Made by a program: the position numbers and the translations under genes. This document shows, piece by piece, positions 28,101 through 35,195 of a stretch of DNA of 64,000 nucleotides. Source of the stretch: JACJXF01 sp964404825 (GTDB lineage Bacteria; Bacteroidota; Bacteroidia; Bacteroidales; GCA-2748055); assembly GCA_964404825.1 (NCBI GenBank), contig CAYOLQ010000005.1, positions 8,846 to 72,845 of the forward strand. Direction: 5' to 3'. Each line of letters opens with the position of its first letter. Within the stretch, counting starts at the first letter, position 1. The notes below the pieces were generated by a model that had not been told where the DNA came from, ran no database searches, and worked only from the letters and a program-made list of their open reading frames with translations.

Positions 28101-28307
28101 GGCTTTCATTTAACTGATCTTGTAAAAAAAGATGAAGTCTTCCTTAATATCGATCTTAGTCAGATGGGAGTAGGTGGCGATGATTCCTGGGGGGCCCTTA
28201 CTCATGCAAAATATTCCATGCCCTTCAGACCTTTGTGGTATAGTTTTGAAATTAAACCTGCTTCAAAGGATCAAAATCCCTGGGAGATAGCGAAACGTCC
28301 GTTTTAA
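25155..28307 (+). CDS. Glycoside hydrolase family 2 beta-galactosidase, exported
   Basis: I start at ATG 25155 (1050 residues); a GTG at 25101 lies inside the upstream gene and is less likely. A signal peptide (KLKYLFICTIMIWDVSVA) precedes the mature start near QQPEWNNP. The domain order is that of LacZ-type enzymes: sugar-binding jelly roll (about 60-230), Ig-like domain, TIM barrel, second Ig-like domain, and C-terminal beta-galactosidase small chain with WFGRGPHENYSDR. Catalytic residues are visible: acid/base Glu478 in WSLGNESGDG and nucleophile Glu541 in IMCEYAHAMGN. Export suggests periplasmic breakdown of galactosides from plant or host glycans. No SusC/SusD pair is adjacent, so this is not a complete polysaccharide utilisation locus. 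Confidence 0.93.
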   Translation: MRKLKYLFICTIMIWDVSVAQQPEWNNPAIVQVNKETPHATLFPFENSALALNADRTKSANYLSLNGEWFFHYSEKPAERPKEFFKNEFDVSGWDLIPVPANWELQGYGIPIYVNIPYEFTKNPNPPNIPDDPNPVGSYKRSFTLPANFEGKEIFVHLGAVKSAFYIWINGQKVGYSQDSKTPAEFNITSYVQAGENTISLEVYRWSDGSWLECQDFWRISGIERDVYLFATPKFHVFDFFCKAGLENYYTDGNLEIELNVKNYQGIKGTCQVKVSLLNSPIDENPVFTQNAELRFKSESSLPLKFSTKLKNPRKWSAETPELYTLLIEIRDQKGILLESLSCKTGFRSSEIKNGLYLFNGKAIKIKGVNRHEHDEFNGHVVSEEMMIRDIQLVKQNNINTVRTAHYPNDPRFYELCDQYGLYVIDEANIEAHGMGYDPDKTLGNNPVFKLSHLDRTQRMLERDKNHPCIIMWSLGNESGDGVNFDATYDYVKSRDLSRPVHYERAEGGRNSDLECPMYSPISYLSQYAEKIRPKPLIMCEYAHAMGNSTGNFQDYWDVIESNDQLQGGSIWDWVDQGFAKYTPDGRKYWAYGGDYGPADVPSDGTFCLNGLVWPDRSPKPGLAEVKKVYQNIGFKMVAFANDMIEIRNKYDFLNLKDFTIYWEIEGEGKVVQDGMIVNPDIAPGTSRIMNLDIKSFTPKPGVEYFINFTAFVDHNQPLVPAGHIFAMEQFTFPGTAGSLSNKAEDRGDKIVTETKTSLSIQAGQSIYEFSKTDGLLYAISLNGKKVNAGKLMPNFWRAPTENDFGNNMPVRLGMWKDAGKNAVLKDFKHQMDDKKYYVIDADYWLPDVEANLYINYEINGEGEIRVGMFMEPAGKDFPGMPRFGMTMALTSPYENLEWFGRGPHENYSDRNTSAFVGHYSGTVTSQFVPYISPQENGYKTDTRWLMLKDLNNDGLMFKAVDRICFSALHYSSEDLTRPKRDGFHLTDLVKKDEVFLNIDLSQMGVGGDDSWGALTHAKYSMPFRPLWYSFEIKPASKDQNPWEIAKRPF

Positions 28308-28345
28308 GAATAGAAATTATTTTTTTAAATCCGGTAAAAAATCAA

Positions 28346-29269
28346 GTGAATATTCTTCGTACCAGTACAAGCATCCCGGCGGTATTTGCTTGTTTATTAT
28401 GGGCTTCCGCTTTTGTGGGAATTAAAATCGGTCTTCAGTATACCACACCGCTTAATTTTGCCGGAGTCCGCTTTATTATCTCAGGTCTGTTGATCCTTCC
28501 ATTTGCCGGTGGGCTTAAATTGTTTTTTTTATCTCTGAGAATTCACTGGAAAATAGTTGTTCTAATCTCACTGCTTCAGACATTTCTTCAGTATTCATTA
28601 TTTTATCAGGGGATCAACCGCGTTCCGGCTTCACTAGCTGCAATAATCATTGGTGCCCAACCACTATTTATTGCCTTCGTTGCACATTTTTTAATGCAGT
28701 CGGATAGGCTGACATTGAAAAAATTAATGATTTATTTCATGGGACTTTCCGGAATTGTTTTGGTTAGCCTTGGAAGAAATGAATTTACACATTCCGGTGT
28801 GGTGAATTTTACCGGAATCTTTTTTCTCATCATGGTAAATATAATAGCTGGCTTTTCCAATGTTTTTGTTGCGAGAGATGGTGCGAAAATTCCGGCATTG
28901 GTATTAAGTTCTTCAAGTCTCTTTTTAGGGGGAATATTATTGTTCCTCGTTTCAATTCCTTTGGAAGGACTAACATCTGTTCATCAGCCCTTATCCTATT
29001 ATGTTTCTCTATCCTGGCTGAGCATATTATCTGCAGCAGCTATTTCAATCTGGTTTATTCTCCTCAAAAGGCCAGGAGTTAAGGTTTCGGATCTTAATTT
29101 CTGGAAATTCATTATCCCTTTGGCAGGTGCAATCATGGCGTGGATTATTCTCCCCGGTGAAAAAATTAATATGTATGCTATTCTTGGGATGATAATAATT
29201 GCATCCTCAGTTGTATTACTCCAGTTTTACAAAAGGAAATATGAACCAAATTTTCATGCTTTTCCTTAG
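28346..29269 (+). CDS. EamA/DMT superfamily transporter
   Basis: The 307-residue protein starts at GTG 28346 and has about ten predicted transmembrane helices arranged as two EamA repeats (for example VFACLLWASAFVGIKIGL and LAAIIIGAQPLFIAFVAHFL, then FLIMVNIIAGFSNVFVA and WLSILSAAAISIWFILL). Members of the drug/metabolite transporter superfamily export amino acids, nucleotide derivatives or drugs. The substrate cannot be deduced. It begins 38 bases after the GH2 stop on the same strand. Confidence 0.9.
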   Translation: MNILRTSTSIPAVFACLLWASAFVGIKIGLQYTTPLNFAGVRFIISGLLILPFAGGLKLFFLSLRIHWKIVVLISLLQTFLQYSLFYQGINRVPASLAAIIIGAQPLFIAFVAHFLMQSDRLTLKKLMIYFMGLSGIVLVSLGRNEFTHSGVVNFTGIFFLIMVNIIAGFSNVFVARDGAKIPALVLSSSSLFLGGILLFLVSIPLEGLTSVHQPLSYYVSLSWLSILSAAAISIWFILLKRPGVKVSDLNFWKFIIPLAGAIMAWIILPGEKINMYAILGMIIIASSVVLLQFYKRKYEPNFHAFP

Positions 29270-29444
29270 ATCTATTTTCACAATTAGTAAAATATGTTGA
29301 ATAACAGAGCCTGTTTTATGCCCTGAAATCAATGCCTTTGGTCAAAAAACAGTGTTTCAGATTATGACCGGTACGATTCAGATAAACATTTCAATCTTTT
29401 ATCAAAAAATAGTGCCGAAGAGAGGAACAGAGTAAGTTGTTACT

Positions 29445-29452
29445 TAACTTTG
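29445..29452 (+). promoter_or_regulatory. -7 box before sod that favours the second ATG
   Basis: TAACTTTG fits TAnnTTTG exactly. Transcription would begin about 6-8 bases downstream, after the first in-frame ATG (29454), which supports translation from ATG 29484. No good -33 TTTG is visible. Confidence 0.5.
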
Positions 29453-29483
29453 AATGCCAAAAAAACTGAAACCTTTCACTGCC

Positions 29484-30062
29484 ATGACATTTAATCTTCT
29501 GCCATTGCCATATTCCATGGATGCTCTGGAACCAGTAATTTCTTCAAAAACTATTGAATTTCATTTCCTCAAGCATCATCAGGCTTATGTTAATAATCTT
29601 AATAAACTTACAGAAGGATCCGAATGGTCAAAAAAGAGTCTGGAAGAATTAATCCGCCTGACCGATGGGAGTATTTTTAACAATGCTGCCCAGGTCTGGA
29701 ATCATACCTTTTATTGGGAATCACTTCAATCGCCGCAGTTTTCTGAACCTAAAGGAAAATTATTAGCTGAAATTCAGAAAGAATTCGGTTCATTCGATAG
29801 TTTTAAAGAGCAGTTCACACAGGCATCAACAACTTTATTTGGTTCAGGATGGGCCTGGCTTGTGAAGAATTCAAATGGAAGTTTAAGAATAATGCAAGGT
29901 CCGAACGCATGGAATCCAATTCGCGAAAAACATATCCCGCTCCTTACATGCGATGTGTGGGAACATGCTTATTATCTGGATTACCAGAATCGCAGACCTG
30001 ATTATGTGAAAGCATTCTGGGAACTGGTTAACTGGAATAAAGTAGAAGAACGATTCAGCTGA
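29484..30062 (+). CDS. sodB: Superoxide dismutase, Fe-type by residue pattern
   Basis: From ATG 29484 the protein has 192 residues and begins TFNLLPLPYSMDALEP, the normal N-terminus of this family; ATG 29454 would add ten residues. Metal ligands are all present: His in EFHFLKHHQAYV, His in NHTFYWE, and Asp and His in CDVWEHAYYLDYQNRRPDYV. The sequence NNAAQVWNHTFYW puts Gln before the second His, the arrangement typical of Fe-dependent rather than Mn-dependent enzymes. Cambialistic activity cannot be excluded. The enzyme dismutates superoxide in the cytoplasm and would protect oxygen-labile enzymes such as the PFOR encoded here. Confidence 0.93.
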   Translation: MTFNLLPLPYSMDALEPVISSKTIEFHFLKHHQAYVNNLNKLTEGSEWSKKSLEELIRLTDGSIFNNAAQVWNHTFYWESLQSPQFSEPKGKLLAEIQKEFGSFDSFKEQFTQASTTLFGSGWAWLVKNSNGSLRIMQGPNAWNPIREKHIPLLTCDVWEHAYYLDYQNRRPDYVKAFWELVNWNKVEERFS

Positions 30063-30084
30063 TTCCTATAGTTCCCGGAAGAAA

Positions 30085-31125
30085 TTAATAATCAGTTTTA
30101 CCCTTTTTCAACAACTCTTTCGTAGAAAGCAATCCGCATGCTGCATATATGTCTTCTCCTCTGGATTTTCGCAGAGTCGTTGTAATACCTTTTGCATTAA
30201 GTTTGTCTCTGAATATCAGAATATCTTTAACTTCCGTACTTTCCAGAGGAGTATCGGGTATGGGATGAAAGCGAATCAGATTTATCCTGCAATTTAATCC
30301 ATTTAAAAGGCGTGCAAGCTGGTTTACATGTCGCGGAGTATCATTTAATCCTTTAAACATAATGTATTCAATCGATACTCGTCTCTGTTTAGTGTGATCC
30401 GACTTTTTCAAAAACTGAATAACTTCTTCTATCGGGTAAATATTCTGAACCGGCATCAGTTTTTTTCTCTCATCATCAAAGGGCGTATGCATACTTATCG
30501 CAAGCTGACAGGTCGATTGGGTAAGGAAGGTATCAAGTGCAGGAATAATACCAATGGTTGAAACAGTAATTTTTTTCGGACTCATCCCAAATCCCCATTC
30601 AGAGGTAAATATTTCCAGACTCTTCAATACCTCCTCTGTATTGTCAAGTGGTTCGCCCATACCCATATATACAATATTGGTAAGTTTTTCTCTTTCCGGA
30701 AGAGCCTTTACCTGGTTAAGAATTTCTCCTGCAGTTAAATTTCCCTGAAATCCCTGCTTACCGGTCATACAAAACAAACAACCCATTTTGCAACCGATCT
30801 GGGATGATACGCAGAGTGTGGCTCTGTCTGTCTCAGGAATATAGGCAGCCTCAATAAATTTTCCTCCTTTTGCCGGAAAAAGGTATTTTTTTGTACCATC
30901 CACCGATTCCTGAACTCTTGAATGATTTATTATTCCAAGTTCAAATTTTTCCTCCAGGATATTACGGTTTTTGACTGATAAATTCGTCATACCTTTAATA
31001 TCGTTTATATTTTTCTTATAAAGCCATTCAGAAATCTGTCGTGCAGAAAAGCCCGGTAACCCAAGTGATGCAGATATTTCTTTAAGTTCATCGAAAGTTT
31101 TGCCAAAAAGCTTTTCCTTTTCCAT
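30085..31125 (-). CDS. rlmN: 23S rRNA/tRNA (adenine-C2)-methyltransferase RlmN
   Basis: A 346-residue radical SAM enzyme. The cluster motif CxxxCxxC is CKMGCLFC, preceded by RATLCVSSQIG. Other RlmN landmarks are NIVYMGMGEPLDN, VSTIGIIPALD, SIEYIMFKGLND and the C-terminal TTLRKSRGEDIYAACG with the methyl-carrying Cys near the end. RlmN methylates A2503 of 23S rRNA and A37 of some tRNAs; the C-terminal motif and lack of Cfr-specific features favour RlmN. Its ATG directly follows the stop codon of the flavin reductase upstream, so the two are translationally coupled. Confidence 0.93.
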   Translation of the reverse strand: MEKEKLFGKTFDELKEISASLGLPGFSARQISEWLYKKNINDIKGMTNLSVKNRNILEEKFELGIINHSRVQESVDGTKKYLFPAKGGKFIEAAYIPETDRATLCVSSQIGCKMGCLFCMTGKQGFQGNLTAGEILNQVKALPEREKLTNIVYMGMGEPLDNTEEVLKSLEIFTSEWGFGMSPKKITVSTIGIIPALDTFLTQSTCQLAISMHTPFDDERKKLMPVQNIYPIEEVIQFLKKSDHTKQRRVSIEYIMFKGLNDTPRHVNQLARLLNGLNCRINLIRFHPIPDTPLESTEVKDILIFRDKLNAKGITTTLRKSRGEDIYAACGLLSTKELLKKGKTDY

Positions 31126-31767
31126 TTAAAAGTATATTTCGGAAATAATTTTTTCATAGGGGATCCCTTTACTTATAAGTATATCCCTTGTATCAACTAC
31201 CATTTCAGCACTTCCACAAAGGTAGTAATTCCGGTCATCTGGTAAATCTTTCAGTTCTTTCAAATATTGTGTAAGTCTGCCTGCATAAATTCCGGTTTCT
31301 GACTCAGCTGAGCAGCAGCGTACAAACCTGCTTCCCATAGCTTGTAAAATTTCGTTCTGAAAATAAAAATTTGTAAGGAAACGACTGCCATGTATAAGTG
31401 TTTTCCCCTCCTGCATTCCGCTGAAAATCATCGAAGCAAATGGAGCAATTCCAGTCCCTGAGGCAATCCAGAAAGCATTCTTTTCATTGCACACAAAATT
31501 ACCGAAAGGGGGAGAAATCTGAATCAAATCACCGGTTTTACTGCCTGCAAGCTTTGGCGTCAGATAGCCGTCATCTTTACTGGTAAAGAGTATCCTGATT
31601 TCTTTTTCAAGGTTTCCGCTCGCTATGCTATACAACCTTGCCGGCTGTTCTTCACCAATATTTATCCCGATAACCTGTCCGGGAATAAAATCAAAATCCC
31701 TTGTAAAACTTAAAATAAACGATCCCGTTGAAAGCTCTGTTATAGTTTTAATAGGTACTTGTTTCAT
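31126..31767 (-). CDS. FAD-dependent ferredoxin/flavodoxin-NADP reductase family protein
   Basis: A 213-residue FNR-family oxidoreductase with the FAD site ARLYSIASG (R-x-Y-S) and GDLIQISPPFGNF, then the NAD(P) site FWIASGTGIAPFASMIFSG and YYLCGSAEMVVDTRDIL. The protein is shorter than plant-type FNR, as in the bacterial Fpr group. It has no Fe-S domain. Its stop codon directly abuts the ATG of rlmN. Radical SAM enzymes need a low-potential electron from flavodoxin or ferredoxin, and in E. coli Fpr recharges flavodoxin; a role in feeding RlmN is a reasonable inference. Confidence 0.87.
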   Translation of the reverse strand: MKQVPIKTITELSTGSFILSFTRDFDFIPGQVIGINIGEEQPARLYSIASGNLEKEIRILFTSKDDGYLTPKLAGSKTGDLIQISPPFGNFVCNEKNAFWIASGTGIAPFASMIFSGMQEGKTLIHGSRFLTNFYFQNEILQAMGSRFVRCCSAESETGIYAGRLTQYLKELKDLPDDRNYYLCGSAEMVVDTRDILISKGIPYEKIISEIYF

Positions 31768-31920
31768 TTAATTTTATAGTGATTTTAATGATCAACAACT
31801 GAAAATGCAATATGCCAATTTCTTTAAGTTGATTGATGATTCCGGCTCCTTGGTTGTAATCAGTTTAACAGCATATTTTTCTATGGGTAAAATTAAGTAT
31901 TTTCGTCTAATCAAAACAAT

Positions 31921-33126
31921 ATGATGAAAATAGCTATACTAAGGGAAACCAAGAATCCACCCGATCGCCGGGTTCCCTTTACTCCTGTACAATGCAAACA
32001 ATTAACCCGGCGGTTTCCGGAATTGAGTATTTGTATTCAACCAGATAAAAACCGATGCTTTTCTGATGATGAATACAGACAAATGGGCATTTCAGTTCAG
32101 GAGGATATAAGCGAGTGTACACTTCTTGTTGGTGTAAAGGAAGTCAAAACCGATTACCTGATTTCCGGAAAAGCATATATGTTTTTTTCGCATACTGCAA
32201 AAAAGCAAAAACACAATCTCGGATTGCTCCGAAGTAGTATAAACAGGGATATTCAGCTAATTGATTATGAATATCTTACAGATAAAAACAATATTCGGAT
32301 TGTTGCATTTGGACGTTGGGCAGGATTTGTAGGGGCCTACAATGCACTTAGAGCTTATGGGCTTCGTAATAATAAATATGAACTTAAGCCAGCCTGGAAA
32401 TGCAAAGACAGGACAGAACTGATGGTGCATCTATCTGAAATCAAAACTGAAGCACAGAAAATTGTAATAACCGGTGGAGGCAGGGTTGCCGGAGGTGCGT
32501 TGGAAATTCTCGAAAATGCAGGGTTCAGGAAAATGAAGCCTGAAGATTTTCTTACAGTGGAGGGTGAAAACGTATATACCCAGTTGGATCCTGAATATTA
32601 TGTGAAACATCGTAATAATTCGGAGTTTAGCCTGAATCATTTCTATAATTATCCCCATGAATACGAAAATAGTTTCCTCCCGTTTACGCGTGCAGCAGAT
32701 ATTTTTATTGCTTGTCATTTCTGGGATCCCCGTTCTCCGGTTTTGATAACAAAAGAAGATATAAGAGATCCGGAATTCCGGATAAAAATCATCGCCGATG
32801 TTTCATGCGATATTGACGGACCAATAGCTTCTACTTTAAGGCCATCAACAATTGCTGAACCATTTTATGGTTATAGTGTCGAAACAGGCAAGGAATCATC
32901 CGCTTTCGATCAAAAAAGTATTACAGTGATGTCTGTTGATAACCTTCCCGGTGAATTACCCAGGGATGCATCCGAAGATTTTGGAAGTAAGCTGGCATCA
33001 GATGTGATTCCTTCAATGCTAGGCTTTTCCGATCCCTCGGTAATAGAAAGAGCCACCATTACAAAAGGGGGAAAGCTTACGGAAAAATTTAACTACCTGC
33101 AGGATTTTCTTGATGGGAAAGAATAA
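31921..33126 (+). CDS. Saccharopine/alanine dehydrogenase-like NAD(P)-dependent oxidoreductase
   Basis: The 401-residue protein belongs to the alanine dehydrogenase/PNT superfamily and looks closest to lysine-forming saccharopine dehydrogenase (LYS1-like). It has an N-terminal domain (ILRETKNPPDRRVPFTPVQC), the Rossmann GGGRVAGGALEILENAG (about 180-196), and the later IIADVSCDIDGPIASTLRPSTIAEPFYGY. The Arg/Lys in RRVPFTP and the His in FFSHTAKKQ match substrate-binding positions of the family. In Bacteroidota the physiological reaction is not known, since lysine comes from the diaminopimelate path; a role in amino-acid breakdown is possible. Its stop is two bases from the stop of convergent rpe. 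Confidence 0.82.
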   Translation: MMKIAILRETKNPPDRRVPFTPVQCKQLTRRFPELSICIQPDKNRCFSDDEYRQMGISVQEDISECTLLVGVKEVKTDYLISGKAYMFFSHTAKKQKHNLGLLRSSINRDIQLIDYEYLTDKNNIRIVAFGRWAGFVGAYNALRAYGLRNNKYELKPAWKCKDRTELMVHLSEIKTEAQKIVITGGGRVAGGALEILENAGFRKMKPEDFLTVEGENVYTQLDPEYYVKHRNNSEFSLNHFYNYPHEYENSFLPFTRAADIFIACHFWDPRSPVLITKEDIRDPEFRIKIIADVSCDIDGPIASTLRPSTIAEPFYGYSVETGKESSAFDQKSITVMSVDNLPGELPRDASEDFGSKLASDVIPSMLGFSDPSVIERATITKGGKLTEKFNYLQDFLDGKE

Positions 33127-33128
33127 TT

Positions 33129-33788
33129 TTATGCCAGATTTTTTAATTCTTTAAGATCGGAAATCATTTTTTCAGGTTCCGTAGAGGAAAATATTGTATT
33201 TCCCACCACAAATGCATCTACGCCGGCATCACTCAGAGCCTTGATATTGGATTTACTGACGCCTCCGTCAACCTGAATCATGGTTGAGGAGCCGCTATCG
33301 AGAATCATTTTTTTAAGCTTCCTGACTTTATCATAGGAATAATCAATAAATTTTTGTCCTCCAAATCCCGGATTGACAGTCATTATGAGTACCATGGAAA
33401 GCTTCGGAAGCAGATATTGCAGTCCTTCAAGAGAGGTATGCGGATTCAGAGCAACACCTGGTTGCATACCAAGGTTCGTGATTTCTGAGATTGTTCGGTC
33501 AAGGTGAGTACATGCCTCTATATGCACAGTTAATCTGTCAACTCCTGCATCACTGAATTCTTTCAGATATTTGTCAGCGTTTATGATCATGAGGTGAGCA
33601 TCGAGGGGTTTAGCTGTAATATTTTTTATCTGTTTTATTACCGGAAAACCAAAGCTAATGTTTGGAACAAAAACGCCATCCATAATATCGAGGTGGATCC
33701 AGTCTGCCATACTTTTATTAAGCATTTTTATTTCGTCTTCAAGTCTTAGAAAATTGGCAGTAAGTATGGAAGGTGCAATAATAGGCAT
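33129..33788 (-). CDS. rpe: Ribulose-phosphate 3-epimerase
   Basis: A 219-residue TIM-barrel enzyme with the full Rpe pattern: PSILTANFLRLEDEI, the metal-site HLDIMDGVFVPNISFG, DAHLMI, LTVHIEAC, VLIMTVNPGFGGQKFI, and IQVDGGVSKSNI. Conserved His/Asp residues that bind the divalent metal (HLD, DGG) are intact. It interconverts ribulose-5-phosphate and xylulose-5-phosphate in the pentose phosphate pathway. A -7 box lies just upstream, giving a short leader. Confidence 0.95.
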   Translation of the reverse strand: MPIIAPSILTANFLRLEDEIKMLNKSMADWIHLDIMDGVFVPNISFGFPVIKQIKNITAKPLDAHLMIINADKYLKEFSDAGVDRLTVHIEACTHLDRTISEITNLGMQPGVALNPHTSLEGLQYLLPKLSMVLIMTVNPGFGGQKFIDYSYDKVRKLKKMILDSGSSTMIQVDGGVSKSNIKALSDAGVDAFVVGNTIFSSTEPEKMISDLKELKNLA

Positions 33789-33802
33789 GGTTCAGTTTTT
33801 CC

Positions 33803-33810
33803 CAAAGGTA
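33803..33810 (-). promoter_or_regulatory. -7 box upstream of rpe
   Basis: On the minus strand the sequence is TACCTTTG, a full TAnnTTTG match, 14 bases before the rpe ATG. No clear -33 TTTG is seen. Confidence 0.5.
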
Positions 33811-33911
33811 AATAAAAGGAGAGGAATAGTGAAAAAAATAATGCGCAATTGTACAAAGACACATTTAAAATCTGTGTTTCCTTCGCGAAAAGGCGCATTT
33901 TGCAATGATTC

Positions 33912-34775
33912 TTAACCCAGGTAGGATTTTAGAATCTTGCTTCTTGTGGTATGTTTAAGTCGTTTAATAGCTTTTTCTTTTATCTGTCTAACTCTTTCAC
34001 GGGTAAGGTTAAACTCCTCCCCAATTTCTTCAAGGGTATGCGGATGTTTACCGTTGAGGCCGAAATATAGCCTGATAATACTTGCTTCCCTGTAAGTGAG
34101 TGTAGAAAGAGCTCTTTCAATTTCTTTTCGCAGGGATTCAGTCATAAGTCCTTTGTCGGGACTGGGAGTGTCAGAATTTAGAAGAACATCATAAAGATTC
34201 CCGTCCTCACCTTCCTGCAAAGGTGCGTCCATGGAAATATGCCGGCCGGATGAGCGCATCGCGTCCTTAACATCTTCCGGAATGAGCTCCATAGCCTGAG
34301 CAATTTCCAGAATGGTAGGTTCACGTTCATACAACTGTTCCAGCTCATTAAAAGTTTTATTGATCTTATTAATGGAGCCGATTTTATTCAGAGGTAATCT
34401 CACTATTCTTGCTTGTTCAGCCAAAGCCTGAAGAATAGACTGGCGTATCCACCATACCGCATATGAAATAAACTTAAATCCTCTTGTTTCATCGAATCTT
34501 TGTGCGGCTTTTATCAGACCCAGATTACCTTCATTAATAAGGTCGGGTAGACTTAAGCCCTGGTTCTGGTATTGTTTTGCTACAGAGACAACAAATCTGA
34601 GGTTTGCTTTAATTAACTTCTCAAGAGCTTCTTTGTCACCTTTTCGTATGCGCCTTGCGAGTTCTACTTCTTCTTCTGCTGAAATTAAATCTACTTTTCC
34701 TATTTCATGAAGATACTTGTCAAGTGAAGGAGTTTCGCGATTGGTAACCTGCTTAATTATCTTGAGTTGTCTCAT
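33912..34775 (-). CDS. rpoD: Primary RNA polymerase sigma factor RpoD/SigA
   Basis: A 287-residue sigma-70 protein with regions 1.2 (TPSLDKYLHEIGKVDLISAEEE), 2 (ANLRFVVSVAKQYQNQGLSLPDLINEGNLGL and FISYAVWWIRQSI, read in parts), 3 (RLPLNKIGSINKINK) and 4 (TYREASIIRLYFGL, HTLEEIGEEFNLTRERVRQIKEKAI). It lacks the long region 1.1 and non-conserved insert of E. coli RpoD, which is the normal form in Bacteroidota, whose primary sigma recognises TTTG/TAnnTTTG promoters. It is the likely user of the -7 boxes noted in this window. Confidence 0.93.
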   Translation of the reverse strand: MRQLKIIKQVTNRETPSLDKYLHEIGKVDLISAEEEVELARRIRKGDKEALEKLIKANLRFVVSVAKQYQNQGLSLPDLINEGNLGLIKAAQRFDETRGFKFISYAVWWIRQSILQALAEQARIVRLPLNKIGSINKINKTFNELEQLYEREPTILEIAQAMELIPEDVKDAMRSSGRHISMDAPLQEGEDGNLYDVLLNSDTPSPDKGLMTESLRKEIERALSTLTYREASIIRLYFGLNGKHPHTLEEIGEEFNLTRERVRQIKEKAIKRLKHTTRSKILKSYLG

Positions 34776-35195
34776 AAGTTAGCGAGTTTTTTAAAAATGA
34801 TCTTTATACGAATGAAGGTTAGTAAGGTTTCATAAATAAACCGGGAAATATTTACATTTTTATATAGAGCTGAAATTCAAAATTATAACAAACATTTATT
34901 GTTAATAGTTTTTAGAAGGGTTTAAATGAAAATGTTTTATCGACAACAAAACATGGAAAGTCTTGTTCATTTATTTTCCCAAATCTTTATAACTTAAAAT
35001 GCACAAAGATTAAAATTAGAAATAATTTGGTAGTCATATGTAAATCAGTTAATATTGCATAGAATTTCCATGCCCTATTTAACTAGATCATTCATTTCCC
35101 TTATTTTAGATCAATCCGAAATCATTTTATGATTCCATTATCTGCTGTATATATCTTAATATTATTATATTTTAATTTCCACATTTTAACCACAC
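34776..35195. other. Gene-free 420-base region between rpoD and rho
   Basis: This divergent intergenic region is strongly A+T-rich. On the minus strand TAATTTTG at 34878-34885 fits TAnnTTTG and could serve rpoD with a leader of about 95 bases. A 23-codon plus-strand frame at 34926 has no support. I see no RNA structure that I can name; such a long leader upstream of rho could hold autoregulatory sites. Confidence 0.4.
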
